Positions 8,527-17,900 of a stretch of 64,000 nucleotides of DNA are shown in pieces. The stretch is from Alteromonas sp047556435. Lineage in GTDB: Bacteria; Pseudomonadota; Gammaproteobacteria; Enterobacterales; Alteromonadaceae. How positions within the stretch are numbered: position 1 is the first letter of the stretch; each line of letters begins with the position of its first letter. The position numbers and the translations under genes were made by a program. The notes beneath the pieces are model-generated. The model was not told the origin of the DNA, searched no databases, and saw nothing but the letters and a program-made list of their open reading frames with translations. The DNA lies in contig NZ_CP180210.1 of NCBI RefSeq assembly GCF_047556435.1, positions 248,001 to 312,000 on the forward strand, read 5' to 3'.

Positions 8527-9384
8527 ATGTCTCATCTTACGAAATTTTTCTTTGCTCTCTTTCTTTCTCTTATTATTACCGGCTGTGCGATTGATGTCAG
8601 CCCTCGCTCGTTTGTTTATCAGGCCAAAGCAAAAGCGCCGCTGGATACAACCGGCCTGCATGCCGCTGCAAATAAAGATGAAATTTCGATTGGTATCACC
8701 ACGGTCGAAATGACGAATGCACAAGGGTTAACCCTCACCGGTGTTGCCGTAAACTATCCCGAACCAGTTGCCAATATCGTATTTTTCGGAGGCAACGGTA
8801 TGTCTATCAGCCAGGCTAATGGATATTTGCACCGCTTGGGGCAGCTACCCGCCAATATACTCTGGATAGATTATCAGGGCATGGGCGCCAGTGATAAAGC
8901 CGCCCAAATTGAAATTGATAATTTGAAACAGGATGCGCTGCAGGTGTTCGACTACGCGAAAGAAGTGTTTCCTCAGGACTTGCCTACTATTGTTCACGGG
9001 CTATCGATGGGAAGCCTGATTGCCACCTTTGTGGCCACGGAAAGAGAAGTATCCGGCCTGGTTCTGGAAGGGGCAATAAACGGCGTTCCTGATCTGGTAG
9101 ATAACATGATACCCATATGGTCGAAGCTGTTTACTAACGTGAACCTGCATCCGAAGCTGGCAGAAATTGATAACGGTGTTTTGCTTGAGCAATACAAAGG
9201 CCCGCTGTTGTTAATCGTTGGTGAGAAAGACCGCACCACGCCTGTGAAATTTACCGAGCAGTTATACCGGCTATCACCCAGTGACAATAAATCGATGTAT
9301 ATCGCCCCGGACGCTGACCATGGCACCACCATGAAGAAGCCGGGAACAATCAAGAAATACCGGGACTTTGTCGCCTCCTTCTGA
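8527..9384 (+). CDS. Lipoprotein alpha/beta hydrolase
   Basis: A 285-residue serine hydrolase with lipobox ITGC (Cys20). The fold signature is clear: oxyanion strand VFFGGNGMS, nucleophile elbow GLSMGS, the acid region LIVGEKDRTTP and the catalytic histidine in DADHGTT. The closest general class is the outer-membrane-anchored alpha/beta hydrolases such as the YfhR/BEM46 group. Substrate unknown; acyl groups, peptides or lipids are all possible. It is transcribed away from the lipoprotein pair, with 228 bp between them, and CAAGGAAG precedes the ATG. No terminator is obvious after it. Confidence 0.83.
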   Translation: MSHLTKFFFALFLSLIITGCAIDVSPRSFVYQAKAKAPLDTTGLHAAANKDEISIGITTVEMTNAQGLTLTGVAVNYPEPVANIVFFGGNGMSISQANGYLHRLGQLPANILWIDYQGMGASDKAAQIEIDNLKQDALQVFDYAKEVFPQDLPTIVHGLSMGSLIATFVATEREVSGLVLEGAINGVPDLVDNMIPIWSKLFTNVNLHPKLAEIDNGVLLEQYKGPLLLIVGEKDRTTPVKFTEQLYRLSPSDNKSMYIAPDADHGTTMKKPGTIKKYRDFVASF

Positions 9385-9954
9385 TTCTACGCTGACAAGC
9401 TGCTGCGCTCAGGAGTGCGGCATAAAAGCTTCTCCACATCATCATTTACGAGTAGTAAGCGACGGTGCTTCGGCGGCTTTTGCCTAGCAATCCTTCCGCT
9501 AGCGGCGCTTTTCCTCGACCAGCTATTTAGGGTTGAAAGGCCATTTTTATGGGGGGGAGGGGTATCTGTTTAACAGCATTCATTGCAGAGTTAGACAGAA
9601 CCTGACAGTCAGCTTTGTACGAATGCAGGACCTTTTTCGCAATGCATTTTCCACCCAATTGATCAGTAGATTTATATGAGAAAAATTTACACATTAATAT
9701 GGCAATTCATGGGAAGTACGCCATCAACGCATCCGCCCCATCTACAAATTACAAGCTCGAAAATTTACATAGCAGGGGAGGGTGGGTAACGCTTTCCTTT
9801 TTCGTTCGGCATATTATTTCACTCTCCTGTGTAAAATTTGCCGGGAGCATCAGTCACAAAATAAAAATATATCGCAAATTCAATTTGTTAATGTGGCACT
9901 TGCTTTGCTCAGGTTCGCTTCTACGCCACGTGGTGGCGATCGGAGCATACATCG
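9385..9954. other. 570-bp intergenic region upstream of the GH13 gene
   Basis: No convincing gene. An 87-codon reading frame at 9699-9962 has no good ribosome site and no family look. The right half is AT-rich and contains three related copies of the string AAATTTACA: direct at about 9683 and 9761, and inverted within 9829-9839. The last two form an imperfect inverted repeat (9760-9780 and 9822-9839). This could be the operator region of the GH13 gene. A seven-base poly-G run sits near 9550. Confidence 0.4.
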
Positions 9955-11697
9955 GTGAGTGAACTCAATATTTTTCCCGGCATTAAAAAGCTTTCAGCAG
10001 GCCATCAGTTCGCAGTGTGGGCCCCCCATGCAAAAGCGGTGGCATTAACAGGCTCGTTTAACGACTGGGACGACAATGGCATACCTCTGAATCAGCAAGA
10101 CAATGGGATGTGGTGGTGTGATGTTGCCGACTCAGCGCATGGTGATGAGTACAAATATATCATTACTACAGAGTCAGGCGAGCGGCTGACCAAAAACGAC
10201 CCCAGTGCCCGCCTGATGACAAACAGCGTGGGCAACAGCGTGATTTACGACGACGAATTTAGCTGGCACACTCCGGATTTTACACCGGTTCCCATCCATC
10301 TGCGTGTTATCTACGAATTGCATATTGGCACCTTTCATCGCAAAAACGGTGAGCGTGGTACCTTCGACAGCGCGATCGAAAAGCTGGGAGCTCTCAAATC
10401 CCTAGGTATCAACATAATTGAGTTGATGCCAGTGAACGAGTTTGCCGGTGACATCAGCTGGGGCTATAACCCGGCATGCCCGTTCGCCGTTGAGGAAGCC
10501 TATGGCGGCCCTGACGGCCTGAAGCGCTTTATAGATGCGGCCCATGGAATGAATATGGGCGTTATTATGGATGTGGTATACAACCACTTTGGCCCAAGTG
10601 ATCTGGATATCTGGCAGTTTGACGGCTGGCATGAGAACAACAAAGGGGGCATTTATTTTTATAATGATGACCGCAGCACTACCCCCTGGGGCGACACGCG
10701 CCCAGACTACGGTCGCGAGGAAGTGCGCAGCTATATTATCGACAACGCCCTGATGTGGCTGGGTGAATTTAAGGCCGACGGGCTAAGAATGGACATGGTG
10801 CCTTATATGCGCAGCGTATCGGGTGCGGATAATGGTAGCGACGATATTCCTGAAGCCTACAGCCTGATAAAAAGCATTAATCAACACATTAACGAGCGAT
10901 TTCCTAACAAGATGACGATTGCAGAGGACTTGCACCATCATAATTTTATCACCGACACCCTCGGCAACGATGGCTGCGGCTACACGTCGCAGTGGGATGC
11001 CGCGTTCGTGCACCCGGTTCGCCACGTGCTTACCCAGGCAAGCGATGACCACGTGAATCTTGACGAAATACAGAGCGCGCTGCTCAAACAGTACAGTCAG
11101 CGGCCATTTGCGCGTGTGATTTATACCGAGTCGCACGATGAGGTGGCTAATGGCAAGGCACGACTGGTGGAAGAGATCGCACCGGGCAATGTGGACGATG
11201 ACTTTTTTGCGCGGCAAAAAGGCATGCTCGCGGCGACGATGGTATTTACCACAGCTGGCGTACCTATGCTGTTTCAGGGGCAGGAGTTTAAAGAAACCGG
11301 CTGGTTTAATGACAGTGACGATTTAGACTGGTCCCGTCGCGACACCTTCAGTGAATACGTGAAAGCCTTTACCAGCCTGATTGCCCTTCGAAATGGCACA
11401 GACAGCCGCACAGCAGGCCTGACCGGTGGAGGTACTGAAATCATTCACAGAGACGACGCCCACAATGTTATTGGCTTTATCAGAAGCAACGGTCATCAGC
11501 ATGAATCCGTTTACGTGTACCTGCACTTTGGGCGCGACGAGATAGGCCAGTACACACTCAATGGACTACCAGAGCATGCAAAATGTGTATTTGCCTGGTC
11601 AAACGGGCTGTACGCCGAAAGTGTCAGCGTCAGTGAAAACGCGCTTACGCTGACGCCATATGGAATATGGATCTTTACTGCAGGGCAGCAGCACTAA
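9955..11697 (+). CDS. GH13 alpha-glucan enzyme with CBM48 (branching enzyme / TreZ-like)
   Basis: A 580-residue cytoplasmic protein without signal peptide. Residues about 15-95 are a CBM48 immunoglobulin-like module (FAVWAPHAKAVALTGSFNDW). A GH13 barrel follows with the standard regions: DVVYNH (I), GLRMDMV with nucleophile Asp280 (II), TIAEDL with acid Glu324 (III) and ESHDE with Asp395 (IV). The segments YELHIGTF, WGYNPACPFAVEEAYGGP and the TPWGDTRPDYG stretch resemble both glycogen branching enzymes and maltooligosyl-trehalose trehalohydrolase; no treY or glg gene lies nearby, so the exact reaction is open. The GTG start has GGAG ten bases upstream. It looks like a stand-alone gene, unrelated to arabinan. 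Confidence 0.85.
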   Translation: MSELNIFPGIKKLSAGHQFAVWAPHAKAVALTGSFNDWDDNGIPLNQQDNGMWWCDVADSAHGDEYKYIITTESGERLTKNDPSARLMTNSVGNSVIYDDEFSWHTPDFTPVPIHLRVIYELHIGTFHRKNGERGTFDSAIEKLGALKSLGINIIELMPVNEFAGDISWGYNPACPFAVEEAYGGPDGLKRFIDAAHGMNMGVIMDVVYNHFGPSDLDIWQFDGWHENNKGGIYFYNDDRSTTPWGDTRPDYGREEVRSYIIDNALMWLGEFKADGLRMDMVPYMRSVSGADNGSDDIPEAYSLIKSINQHINERFPNKMTIAEDLHHHNFITDTLGNDGCGYTSQWDAAFVHPVRHVLTQASDDHVNLDEIQSALLKQYSQRPFARVIYTESHDEVANGKARLVEEIAPGNVDDDFFARQKGMLAATMVFTTAGVPMLFQGQEFKETGWFNDSDDLDWSRRDTFSEYVKAFTSLIALRNGTDSRTAGLTGGGTEIIHRDDAHNVIGFIRSNGHQHESVYVYLHFGRDEIGQYTLNGLPEHAKCVFAWSNGLYAESVSVSENALTLTPYGIWIFTAGQQH

Positions 11698-11790
11698 TGC
11701 GTAGTGACTGCCGCAAGGCCTTTTTCACCCAATGAGGGGCTGATGGCATCCTGATAGGGGGGACGCTTGCTGAAGGTTACCCTCTTGCAG

Positions 11791-12060
11791 GCTCTCCCTT
11801 TCTTGCAACGAGGTTTCTGCCCAAGCTGTGGCACTAGGCGCATGGCAGCAAGTACCAAGTTGCGGTTGATGATGTGCTACAAGGCTACCCAGTTGGTCAA
11901 TGGGTGTTGAGTTTACCTGTCTCGCTTCGCCTATTGGTTGCTAGGAATCCCAAGCATTTGAGTAAATTCATGCAAATCATACATCGCGCTATTGCGACAG
12001 ATATTATCTATTGAGCAGGTTATGAAAAGAAACTAGCTGACATAAACGCAAAGTCAATCT
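11791..12060 (+). pseudogene. Remnant of an IS91-family transposase
   Basis: Translation in one frame from 11791 gives a zinc-finger-like piece, RGFCPSCGTRRMA, and in a second frame from 11865 gives VDDVLQGYPVGQWVLSLP, then LSKFMQIIHRAI, ending at a stop at 12012. After this stop the same frame resumes with AGYEKKLA before further stops. These pieces, in this order, match the N-terminal part of IS91/ISCR Y2-type transposases (the CPSC finger, then the QWVLSLP block, then the helix before the tyrosine domain). A frameshift lies near 11855-11865, a stop at 12012, and the catalytic part is absent. It is a dead relic. Confidence 0.72.
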
Positions 12061-12276
12061 CAATTCAAGCGTGTCAAAGCACCAAGATATAGCGATATAG
12101 AGCGGGTGGTTGTCTTAAGCTGCCAGTCACTAAACGCGCCGTAAAACGTCCGCTTCTTTCTCTATGCTGTCTCACAGTTAGAGTAGAAGCCATAAAACCA
12201 AAGTGTCAGAGTAGATACGGATCACCAAACGCTATACATGGCCGCGCTCAGGCTTTTCACTCAAATCTGTAAGCAT

Positions 12277-12310
12277 AAAAAAACCGGGCTTACGAGCCCG
12301 GCTTTCTGTT
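12277..12310 (+). terminator. Bidirectional terminator downstream of the GH13 gene and relic
   Basis: Stem CCGGGCT (12284-12290) / AGCCCGG (12295-12301), loop TACG, preceded by seven A and followed by a T-rich tail. It can stop transcription on either strand. Confidence 0.75.
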
Positions 12311-12339
12311 TTCCTGTGTACGCATTCTGAAGTAATGAA

Positions 12340-12365
12340 AAGCCCGCCGGCGACGGGCCTTTCTT
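12340..12365 (-). terminator. Terminator of the GH51 operon
   Basis: Reading on the minus strand, a GC hairpin with stem GCCCG/CGGGC is followed by TTTTC. It lies just beyond the GH51 stop codon at 12379. Confidence 0.75.
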
Positions 12366-12378
12366 TTTAAGCGCATCG

Positions 12379-13914
12379 TTATTTCACCAGCTCGGCAACC
12401 ACAATCGACTTTGCGGGTAACGTGAGGTCGTCTGCATCGGCGCTAAATTCAGCAGGCTTCACTACGTTTTTCTTCGCAAAGGTATTCTTATCGGTAATGT
12501 TATCGGCGGTAAGGATCTGCCCATTCAGTGACGACACCTTCATGCCTTTTAAGTCCAGCGATATTGTGGCTTCTTCTGCCGGGTCGAGGTTCACCAGTGC
12601 GATATAAAGCTTACCGTCTTCACCCTTGGCGATAGAAGCGGTAATGGCAGGTACGCTTTCATTGCCCTGGCTGTACTTTGAGGTAGTAATAGTAAACGGG
12701 ATTGCTGTAGCATCCTGAAATACCTTGTACATGCCGTAAACATGATAGGTTGGTGTCTTCAGCATCTCAGCCCCATCGGTGAGGATCATCGCCTGCAGTA
12801 CGTTTACCATCTGCGCGATGTTAGTCATGTGTACGCGTTCTGCGTAGTGGTGGAATATGTTGAAATTCACCGCCGCTACGACCGCGTCACGCAGAGTATT
12901 CTGCTGATACAAAAAGCCGGGTTCACGGCCTTCTTCGGCGTCATACCACGTGCCCCACTCATCCACATAAAAGCCAAGCTCACCGTCCGGATCGTTTTCA
13001 TCCAGTACAGCGATATTATCGGCAATGTACTTATCAATACGCAGTGTACGCTCCAGCGTTTTAAACCACATGGTATTGTCGAAGTCAGTGGCATGCCCCT
13101 TTTTCGACCATTCACTGGTAGGCAGGGTGTAGAAATGATAACTGATACCGTCCATATCCCGGTCGATATTGGCACTGAGTACATCAGTCCACTCGGTATC
13201 TTCGGTATGGCCGCCGCTTCCAACCAGTTTTGGACGTTTACCCGGAGGCGCTTTCATAAAGGTCGCATACTGACGGTACAAATCGACATAGTACTGCGGG
13301 CGCATATGACCACCACAACCCCATGACTCATTACCAATGCCGAAATAGGCAATATCCCAGGGTTCTTCACGGCCATTGGCACGGCGTTCGTTAGCCAGCG
13401 TGGAGTTTTTGTCGGAGGTCATGTACTCCATCCATTCGGCCATTTCACGTACACTGCCAGAACCCAGGTTGCCATTCACATAGGCATCGGCACCTAGCAG
13501 TTCTACCAGGTCGAAAAATTCATGCGTACCCACGGCATTGGTTTCTTCAACACCGCCCCAGTGAGTGTTCACTTTCACCGGGCGCTCTTCTGCCGCGCCA
13601 ATTCCATCACGCCAGTGGTATTCGTCAGCGAAGCAGCCGCCCGGCCAGCGGACCAGCGGCACCTTAATGTCTTTAAGAGCGCTGATAACATCATTGCGAA
13701 AGCCTTTGGTGTTGGGGATGTCAGAATCCTTACCAACCCAAAGCCCTTCGTAAATACCGCGGCCAAGGTGTTCAGCAAACTGACCGTAAATATCTTTATT
13801 AATTTGCGGGCCGGTTTGCGTGAGGTCTGCCGAAATTGTCGCTTCATGCGGCTTGGCAATGGCAGCAGACAGGGTAAGTGTTGCGCAGGCAACAGCAGTT
13901 AGCGTTCGTAACAT
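12379..13914 (-). CDS. GH51 alpha-L-arabinofuranosidase, periplasmic
   Basis: A 511-residue GH51 enzyme with a signal peptide (cleavage near AIA-KP, residue 20). Acid/base Glu196 is in YFGIGNESWG and the nucleophile Glu319 in FYVDEWGTW; early family motifs GQFAEHLGRGIYEG and LVRWPGGCFADEYHW are intact, and the C-terminal beta-sandwich is complete. It removes terminal alpha-L-arabinofuranosyl units from arabinan or arabino-oligosaccharides. AAGGAG in front of the ATG overlaps the end of the upstream GH43 gene (2 bp between stop and start), so the two are coupled. Terminator at 12340. Confidence 0.94.
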   Translation of the reverse strand: MLRTLTAVACATLTLSAAIAKPHEATISADLTQTGPQINKDIYGQFAEHLGRGIYEGLWVGKDSDIPNTKGFRNDVISALKDIKVPLVRWPGGCFADEYHWRDGIGAAEERPVKVNTHWGGVEETNAVGTHEFFDLVELLGADAYVNGNLGSGSVREMAEWMEYMTSDKNSTLANERRANGREEPWDIAYFGIGNESWGCGGHMRPQYYVDLYRQYATFMKAPPGKRPKLVGSGGHTEDTEWTDVLSANIDRDMDGISYHFYTLPTSEWSKKGHATDFDNTMWFKTLERTLRIDKYIADNIAVLDENDPDGELGFYVDEWGTWYDAEEGREPGFLYQQNTLRDAVVAAVNFNIFHHYAERVHMTNIAQMVNVLQAMILTDGAEMLKTPTYHVYGMYKVFQDATAIPFTITTSKYSQGNESVPAITASIAKGEDGKLYIALVNLDPAEEATISLDLKGMKVSSLNGQILTADNITDKNTFAKKNVVKPAEFSADADDLTLPAKSIVVAELVK

Positions 13915-13916
13915 GG

Positions 13917-14897
13917 TTACTCCTTCTCATCCGGTTGAATGCCTTCTGTGGTCATAATGACGCGCTTCAGCGAACCATCCTCATTGTAGTAAAGCGGATC
14001 GATAGCCACAGAACGACGGAAACGGCCGCCACTGGGCTCACCGTCTTTCGGCGGCATGGCGCCGGTGTGGTAAATGAAGTAGTCCTTACCTTTGAACTCG
14101 ATGATGGATTGGTGATTGGTCTCTGAGTTGCCCGCAATTTCATTTAAGATACCGCCGTATTCCCACGGGCCATGAATGCTGTCGCTCATGGCGTAGCAGA
14201 TCTTTTCCGGGAATTCGCAGGCGTAGGACACATAATAAATGTCATTTTTCTTATGCACCCACAGGGCTTCGGTGAAATTAGGCAGGTCCATGGTTTTTAT
14301 CTCGCCGTCCAGTGACAGCAAGTCATCGCTGAGCTTCACATATTTTGGCATCAGGTTACCAAAAAACATGTACGCCTCACCGTTATCCTCAATGAACACC
14401 GCTGGGTCGATATCATCCCAGTCATTAGGCGTGTGCTTGGTCATATCGTCGGTTATCAGCGCTTTGCCGATAGCATCTTTGAACGGGCCGGTGGGTGAGT
14501 CAGACGTGGCGACACCAATGGCGAACCCAGGTTTATCGTCTTTGTGACGTACCGTCGTGAAAAAGTAGAAGGTTCCATCCTTTTCTACCATGTGTGATGC
14601 CCATGCCTCGCCTTTTGCCCATTTAAAATCAGTCGCTTTCATTATCGGACCATGGGCTTTCCATTTCACCATGTCGGTAGAAGAAAATGCCAGCCAGTCA
14701 TGCATTTCAAAAAAGACATCGTTGTTCGGAGCTTCATCGTGTCCGGTATACAGATAAACGGTGTCGTTGTGTACCAGTGCCGCAGGATCAGCAGTAAACA
14801 CGTCTTTGATAATCGGGTTGTCCGCCAGAGCAGGGGCTGAAGCCAGGCTTGCGGCAACGGTCAGTGCTGTAATGGAGCGTCGAAGTGAAAATGTCAT
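13917..14897 (-). CDS. GH43 glycosidase, secreted
   Basis: A 326-residue single-domain GH43 protein with signal peptide (ALA-DN cleavage near residue 26). The three GH43 acids are visible: base Asp in FTADPAALV, pKa modulator Asp in DWDDIDPAVF and general acid Glu in NFTEALWVHKK. This motif set is found among GH43 beta-xylosidases and alpha-L-arabinofuranosidases; its place between an endo-arabinanase and a GH51 enzyme favours arabinofuranosidase. I placed the start at 14897, where AGGAA lies upstream; the longer frame to 14960 has no signal and runs into the terminator hairpin. Confidence 0.88.
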   Translation of the reverse strand: MTFSLRRSITALTVAASLASAPALADNPIIKDVFTADPAALVHNDTVYLYTGHDEAPNNDVFFEMHDWLAFSSTDMVKWKAHGPIMKATDFKWAKGEAWASHMVEKDGTFYFFTTVRHKDDKPGFAIGVATSDSPTGPFKDAIGKALITDDMTKHTPNDWDDIDPAVFIEDNGEAYMFFGNLMPKYVKLSDDLLSLDGEIKTMDLPNFTEALWVHKKNDIYYVSYACEFPEKICYAMSDSIHGPWEYGGILNEIAGNSETNHQSIIEFKGKDYFIYHTGAMPPKDGEPSGGRFRRSVAIDPLYYNEDGSLKRVIMTTEGIQPDEKE

Positions 14898-14921
14898 GTT
14901 TATTCCTGTGTAATTTAAACG

Positions 14922-14954
14922 AAAAAACGCTACCGGACGTTTCATCCGGCAGCG
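14922..14954 (-). terminator. Hairpin terminator or attenuator inside the arabinanase gene cluster
   Basis: On the minus strand, stem CGCTGCCGGA / TCCGGTAGCG (one mismatch, seven-base loop) is followed by six T. It sits in the 79-bp gap after the 1105-residue arabinanase gene and before GH43/GH51. It would limit read-through into the downstream pair or protect the upstream message 3' end. Confidence 0.65.
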
Positions 14955-14976
14955 TATCACTTGCTATATTTTGAGG

Positions 14977-17900
14977 TTATTCACCGCCAGACTGTTGCTG
15001 GTAGAACCTGGCAACATCATTGGGCGTAATGGCATCGTTAAAGATCATCAGTTCATCAACCATGCCGTTGAACGGGATATCCCAGTAGTTCACACCAATC
15101 GCAAAGCCAGTTACCGAGGCCGGTGTGAACACGTCAGGGAAGCTGGTACCTGAATACACTTGCTCACCGTTCAGATAAATGGTTAGCGTACCGCCATTGT
15201 TTACAAAGGCGAGGTGTGACCAGGCATTTTCCGGGATTTGTTGTCCGGTACCGGCGTCATACCAGTTTGTTCCAGACCAAATCATGGTGTTGCCTGACAC
15301 CGCGTCGTTACCAAATGGCACAACACTCACCCAGCTCTCTGTGCTCGCATAAGCGAAGAAGGCAGATGTGAACTGTGTCAGCTCTGTTGGGTTCAACCAC
15401 ATCATAATTGAGTAGGTATCGTCTTTAATCAGACCATTGGGCAACTCAACCCCGTAAGATCCATCCAGTTGCAACGCACGTCCCAGCGCACCGTCGGCAA
15501 ACATTGCTTCTCCGCCGTCAGTGCCAATGGTTGCACCGCTGGTGAAACCGGCGGCCTGTACGCCTGTCGCATCTGTCAGGTCGTCGTTATCAAACGTATA
15601 CGCGGCTTTCGGATCAGGGAGGCCCAGTGAACGAACCGTTGCTTCGAACGTCTTGGTAGTTGTTTGTCCATCAAGAGTAATGGTTGCCGTTAACATCACG
15701 GTTGCATCCGGTTCGCTGGCATCAGGACGGGTGACTGTACCATCGGTCGCAACCACATCAGGGTTGGAAGATGCCCAGCTGATAGCGGATGCGTATGCAC
15801 CGGTCGCTGGCAGGCGAATATCTTCACGCACAGCAGTCAAATCGCCAAGGCTAAGCAGGTCTGCTGCAGAGTCGATTAACACAGACGCGGGTTGCGGGGT
15901 GATATCCAGGTTCATAATCTCGGTAGCTGACAGCGCACCTTCGTACACTTTCAGTTCGTCCACCATACCGTTAAAAGGAATGTCCCAGTAGTTCACACCC
16001 AGCGTAAATACGCCTTCACCGCCTGAGAAGAGATCCGGGAAGTTACCGCCGGTAAAGCGCGCTTCGCCGTTGATATATACGCTTACACCGCCTTGTTTGA
16101 CCGAGAATGCCACGTGTGTCCAGTCATTGGCTGGAATTTGCATACCAGTAGAGGCATCGTACCAGGCCTGGCTACCGCTCCACAGCATGGTGTTACCATC
16201 CCAGCTCCAGGGTACCAGGCTTAGCCAGTTGTCATTAGCCTGGGCACCGAAAAACGCAGTAGTAAACTGTGTCAGTACAGCAGGGTTCAGCCACATAGAA
16301 ACGGTATATTCGTAGTTATCAATCATGCCATCCGGCAGACGCACACCTGAAGTGCCATCCAGAACAACCGCCTCACCAGACTGGCCTGCCGCGAAAGACA
16401 CGCTGCCATCAGTGGTGTCCGGTGTTGCACCGGTAGCCGCGCCATCGCCTTTAATATCAAGGGTTTCTTCCAGTGAAGACTCAAAGCTGTAGTGGGCTAC
16501 GCGATTATATTGATAGCGAGCAGGTACCATTACCTCAAACGTTTTAGACTGCATCTCACCATCCAGTGAAATTTCCGCAGTTAAGGTAACGGTGGCGTCT
16601 TCTTGTCCCGCATTCGGGCGGTTTACGACACCGCTGGTTTTAATGATGTCAGTGTCAGAGCTGCTCCAGCTGATATCTGCACCGAGCGCACCCACCGTCA
16701 TCAGGTTCAGGTCAGACTGTGTCGACTCAGGCAGTACCAGTGCATCGGCAATGTTAGTCAGCGTTTGCGCTGTGCCCGGATCTTCCAACTGCGTTCCCCA
16801 CACCGCGCCGCCGCTGCCAGAAAGTGCTGAGAAGGTCGGCGTCAGGCGCCCGGTCGCATTGTTATACTGCCATTTGGCTACGCCGGTAAATGTACCCACA
16901 TCGTCGATGGTAAGCTCGATATTACTTTGCTCATCAATTTTCCAGGTACCGGTGAAATCACCACCAATAACATCATCGTCTGCCAGGGTAAGGTATGACG
17001 ATAGTTTAGCTTCGCGGTTTATATCGCGGCCATGATTGATAAACTGATAGGTGCCGTAGGCATCAATTTCATCTACCAGATTTTCGCCTTCAATTGGCAC
17101 GTAGCGGTGTGGTGAGGCTACCAGCCAGCCATCTTCCGTTGTAAACATCTCGTGCACGCGCACCGCGTGGCCTTCGCCCATATTCGGGAAGCGGGTATGG
17201 AAAATCAGGAAGTGCTTATCGCTCTCTTCATCATAGTAGGCCGAGTTATGACCCGGGGCCATGTAACCGTGATCTTCGCCGTTTTCACCGACATTATGAT
17301 CAAAAATGTGGCCGCCCATTATTTTCACGCCATAAGACTCAATCGCCGTCCAGGCGCCGCTGGCTCCAATCATATCCTGCCCCAACTTGTCCTCAAACGG
17401 GCCATCCGGGTTACGTGAGCGTGCGATCCGCATATTGTACCCATCGGCTTGCTCGTACCCGCCAAATGAGGTGATAAGGTAGTAATAATCTGTTTGTGGG
17501 CTGTATAGCATATACGGCCCCTCGATGGCGCTGTAATAGCCACCGGTCAGCTTGGTCCCGTAACCCTGATCTGGCAATGCCATACCGGTTTGCGGGTCCA
17601 TTTCCATGATCCAGATACCCCCTGAGTACGAGCCATAAACCATCCACAGGCGACTTTCTTTATCGAAGAATACGTCCGGGTCGATGGCGTTAGGGTGGAT
17701 ATTTCCGTCGTAGTTTTCACCATTAATGCCAGGGTTTTCATCACCCACCTGACCGGTGCGTAAAATCAGGCCCTGGTCTTCATAAGGCCCTTCGATGTTA
17801 TCGGATACCGCTAAACCCAAATAAGAACGGGATACGCAGTTACCTGTGTCTGGCAGTGCGCAGTGATTGTAGTAGAAATAATAACGGCCATCTTCCAGTT

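Larger units (their letters stand above)
11698..12378. other. 681-bp intergenic region with transposase remnant and two terminators
   Basis: Holds a degraded IS91-type transposase fragment (about 11791-12060) and two strong hairpins (12277-12310 and 12340-12365), listed separately. The part from 12060 to 12270 has no reading frame or motif I could identify. Confidence 0.6.

Noticed and set aside
9549..9560. Poly-G run as possible G-quadruplex
   Set aside because: Only one tract plus a short neighbour; four spaced G runs are not present.
9699..9962. 87-codon open frame before the GH13 gene
   Set aside because: No ribosome site, unlikely composition for a protein, ends inside the GH13 start, and the region looks like regulatory DNA with repeats.
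11698..12378. Complete insertion sequence with target-site repeats around the transposase relic
   Set aside because: No paired ends or flanking duplications are visible and IS91 elements do not make them; only the fragment can be supported.
12742..13326. 194-codon frame on the plus strand inside the GH51 gene
   Set aside because: Antisense shadow of a strongly supported GH51 coding sequence; no recognisable domain.
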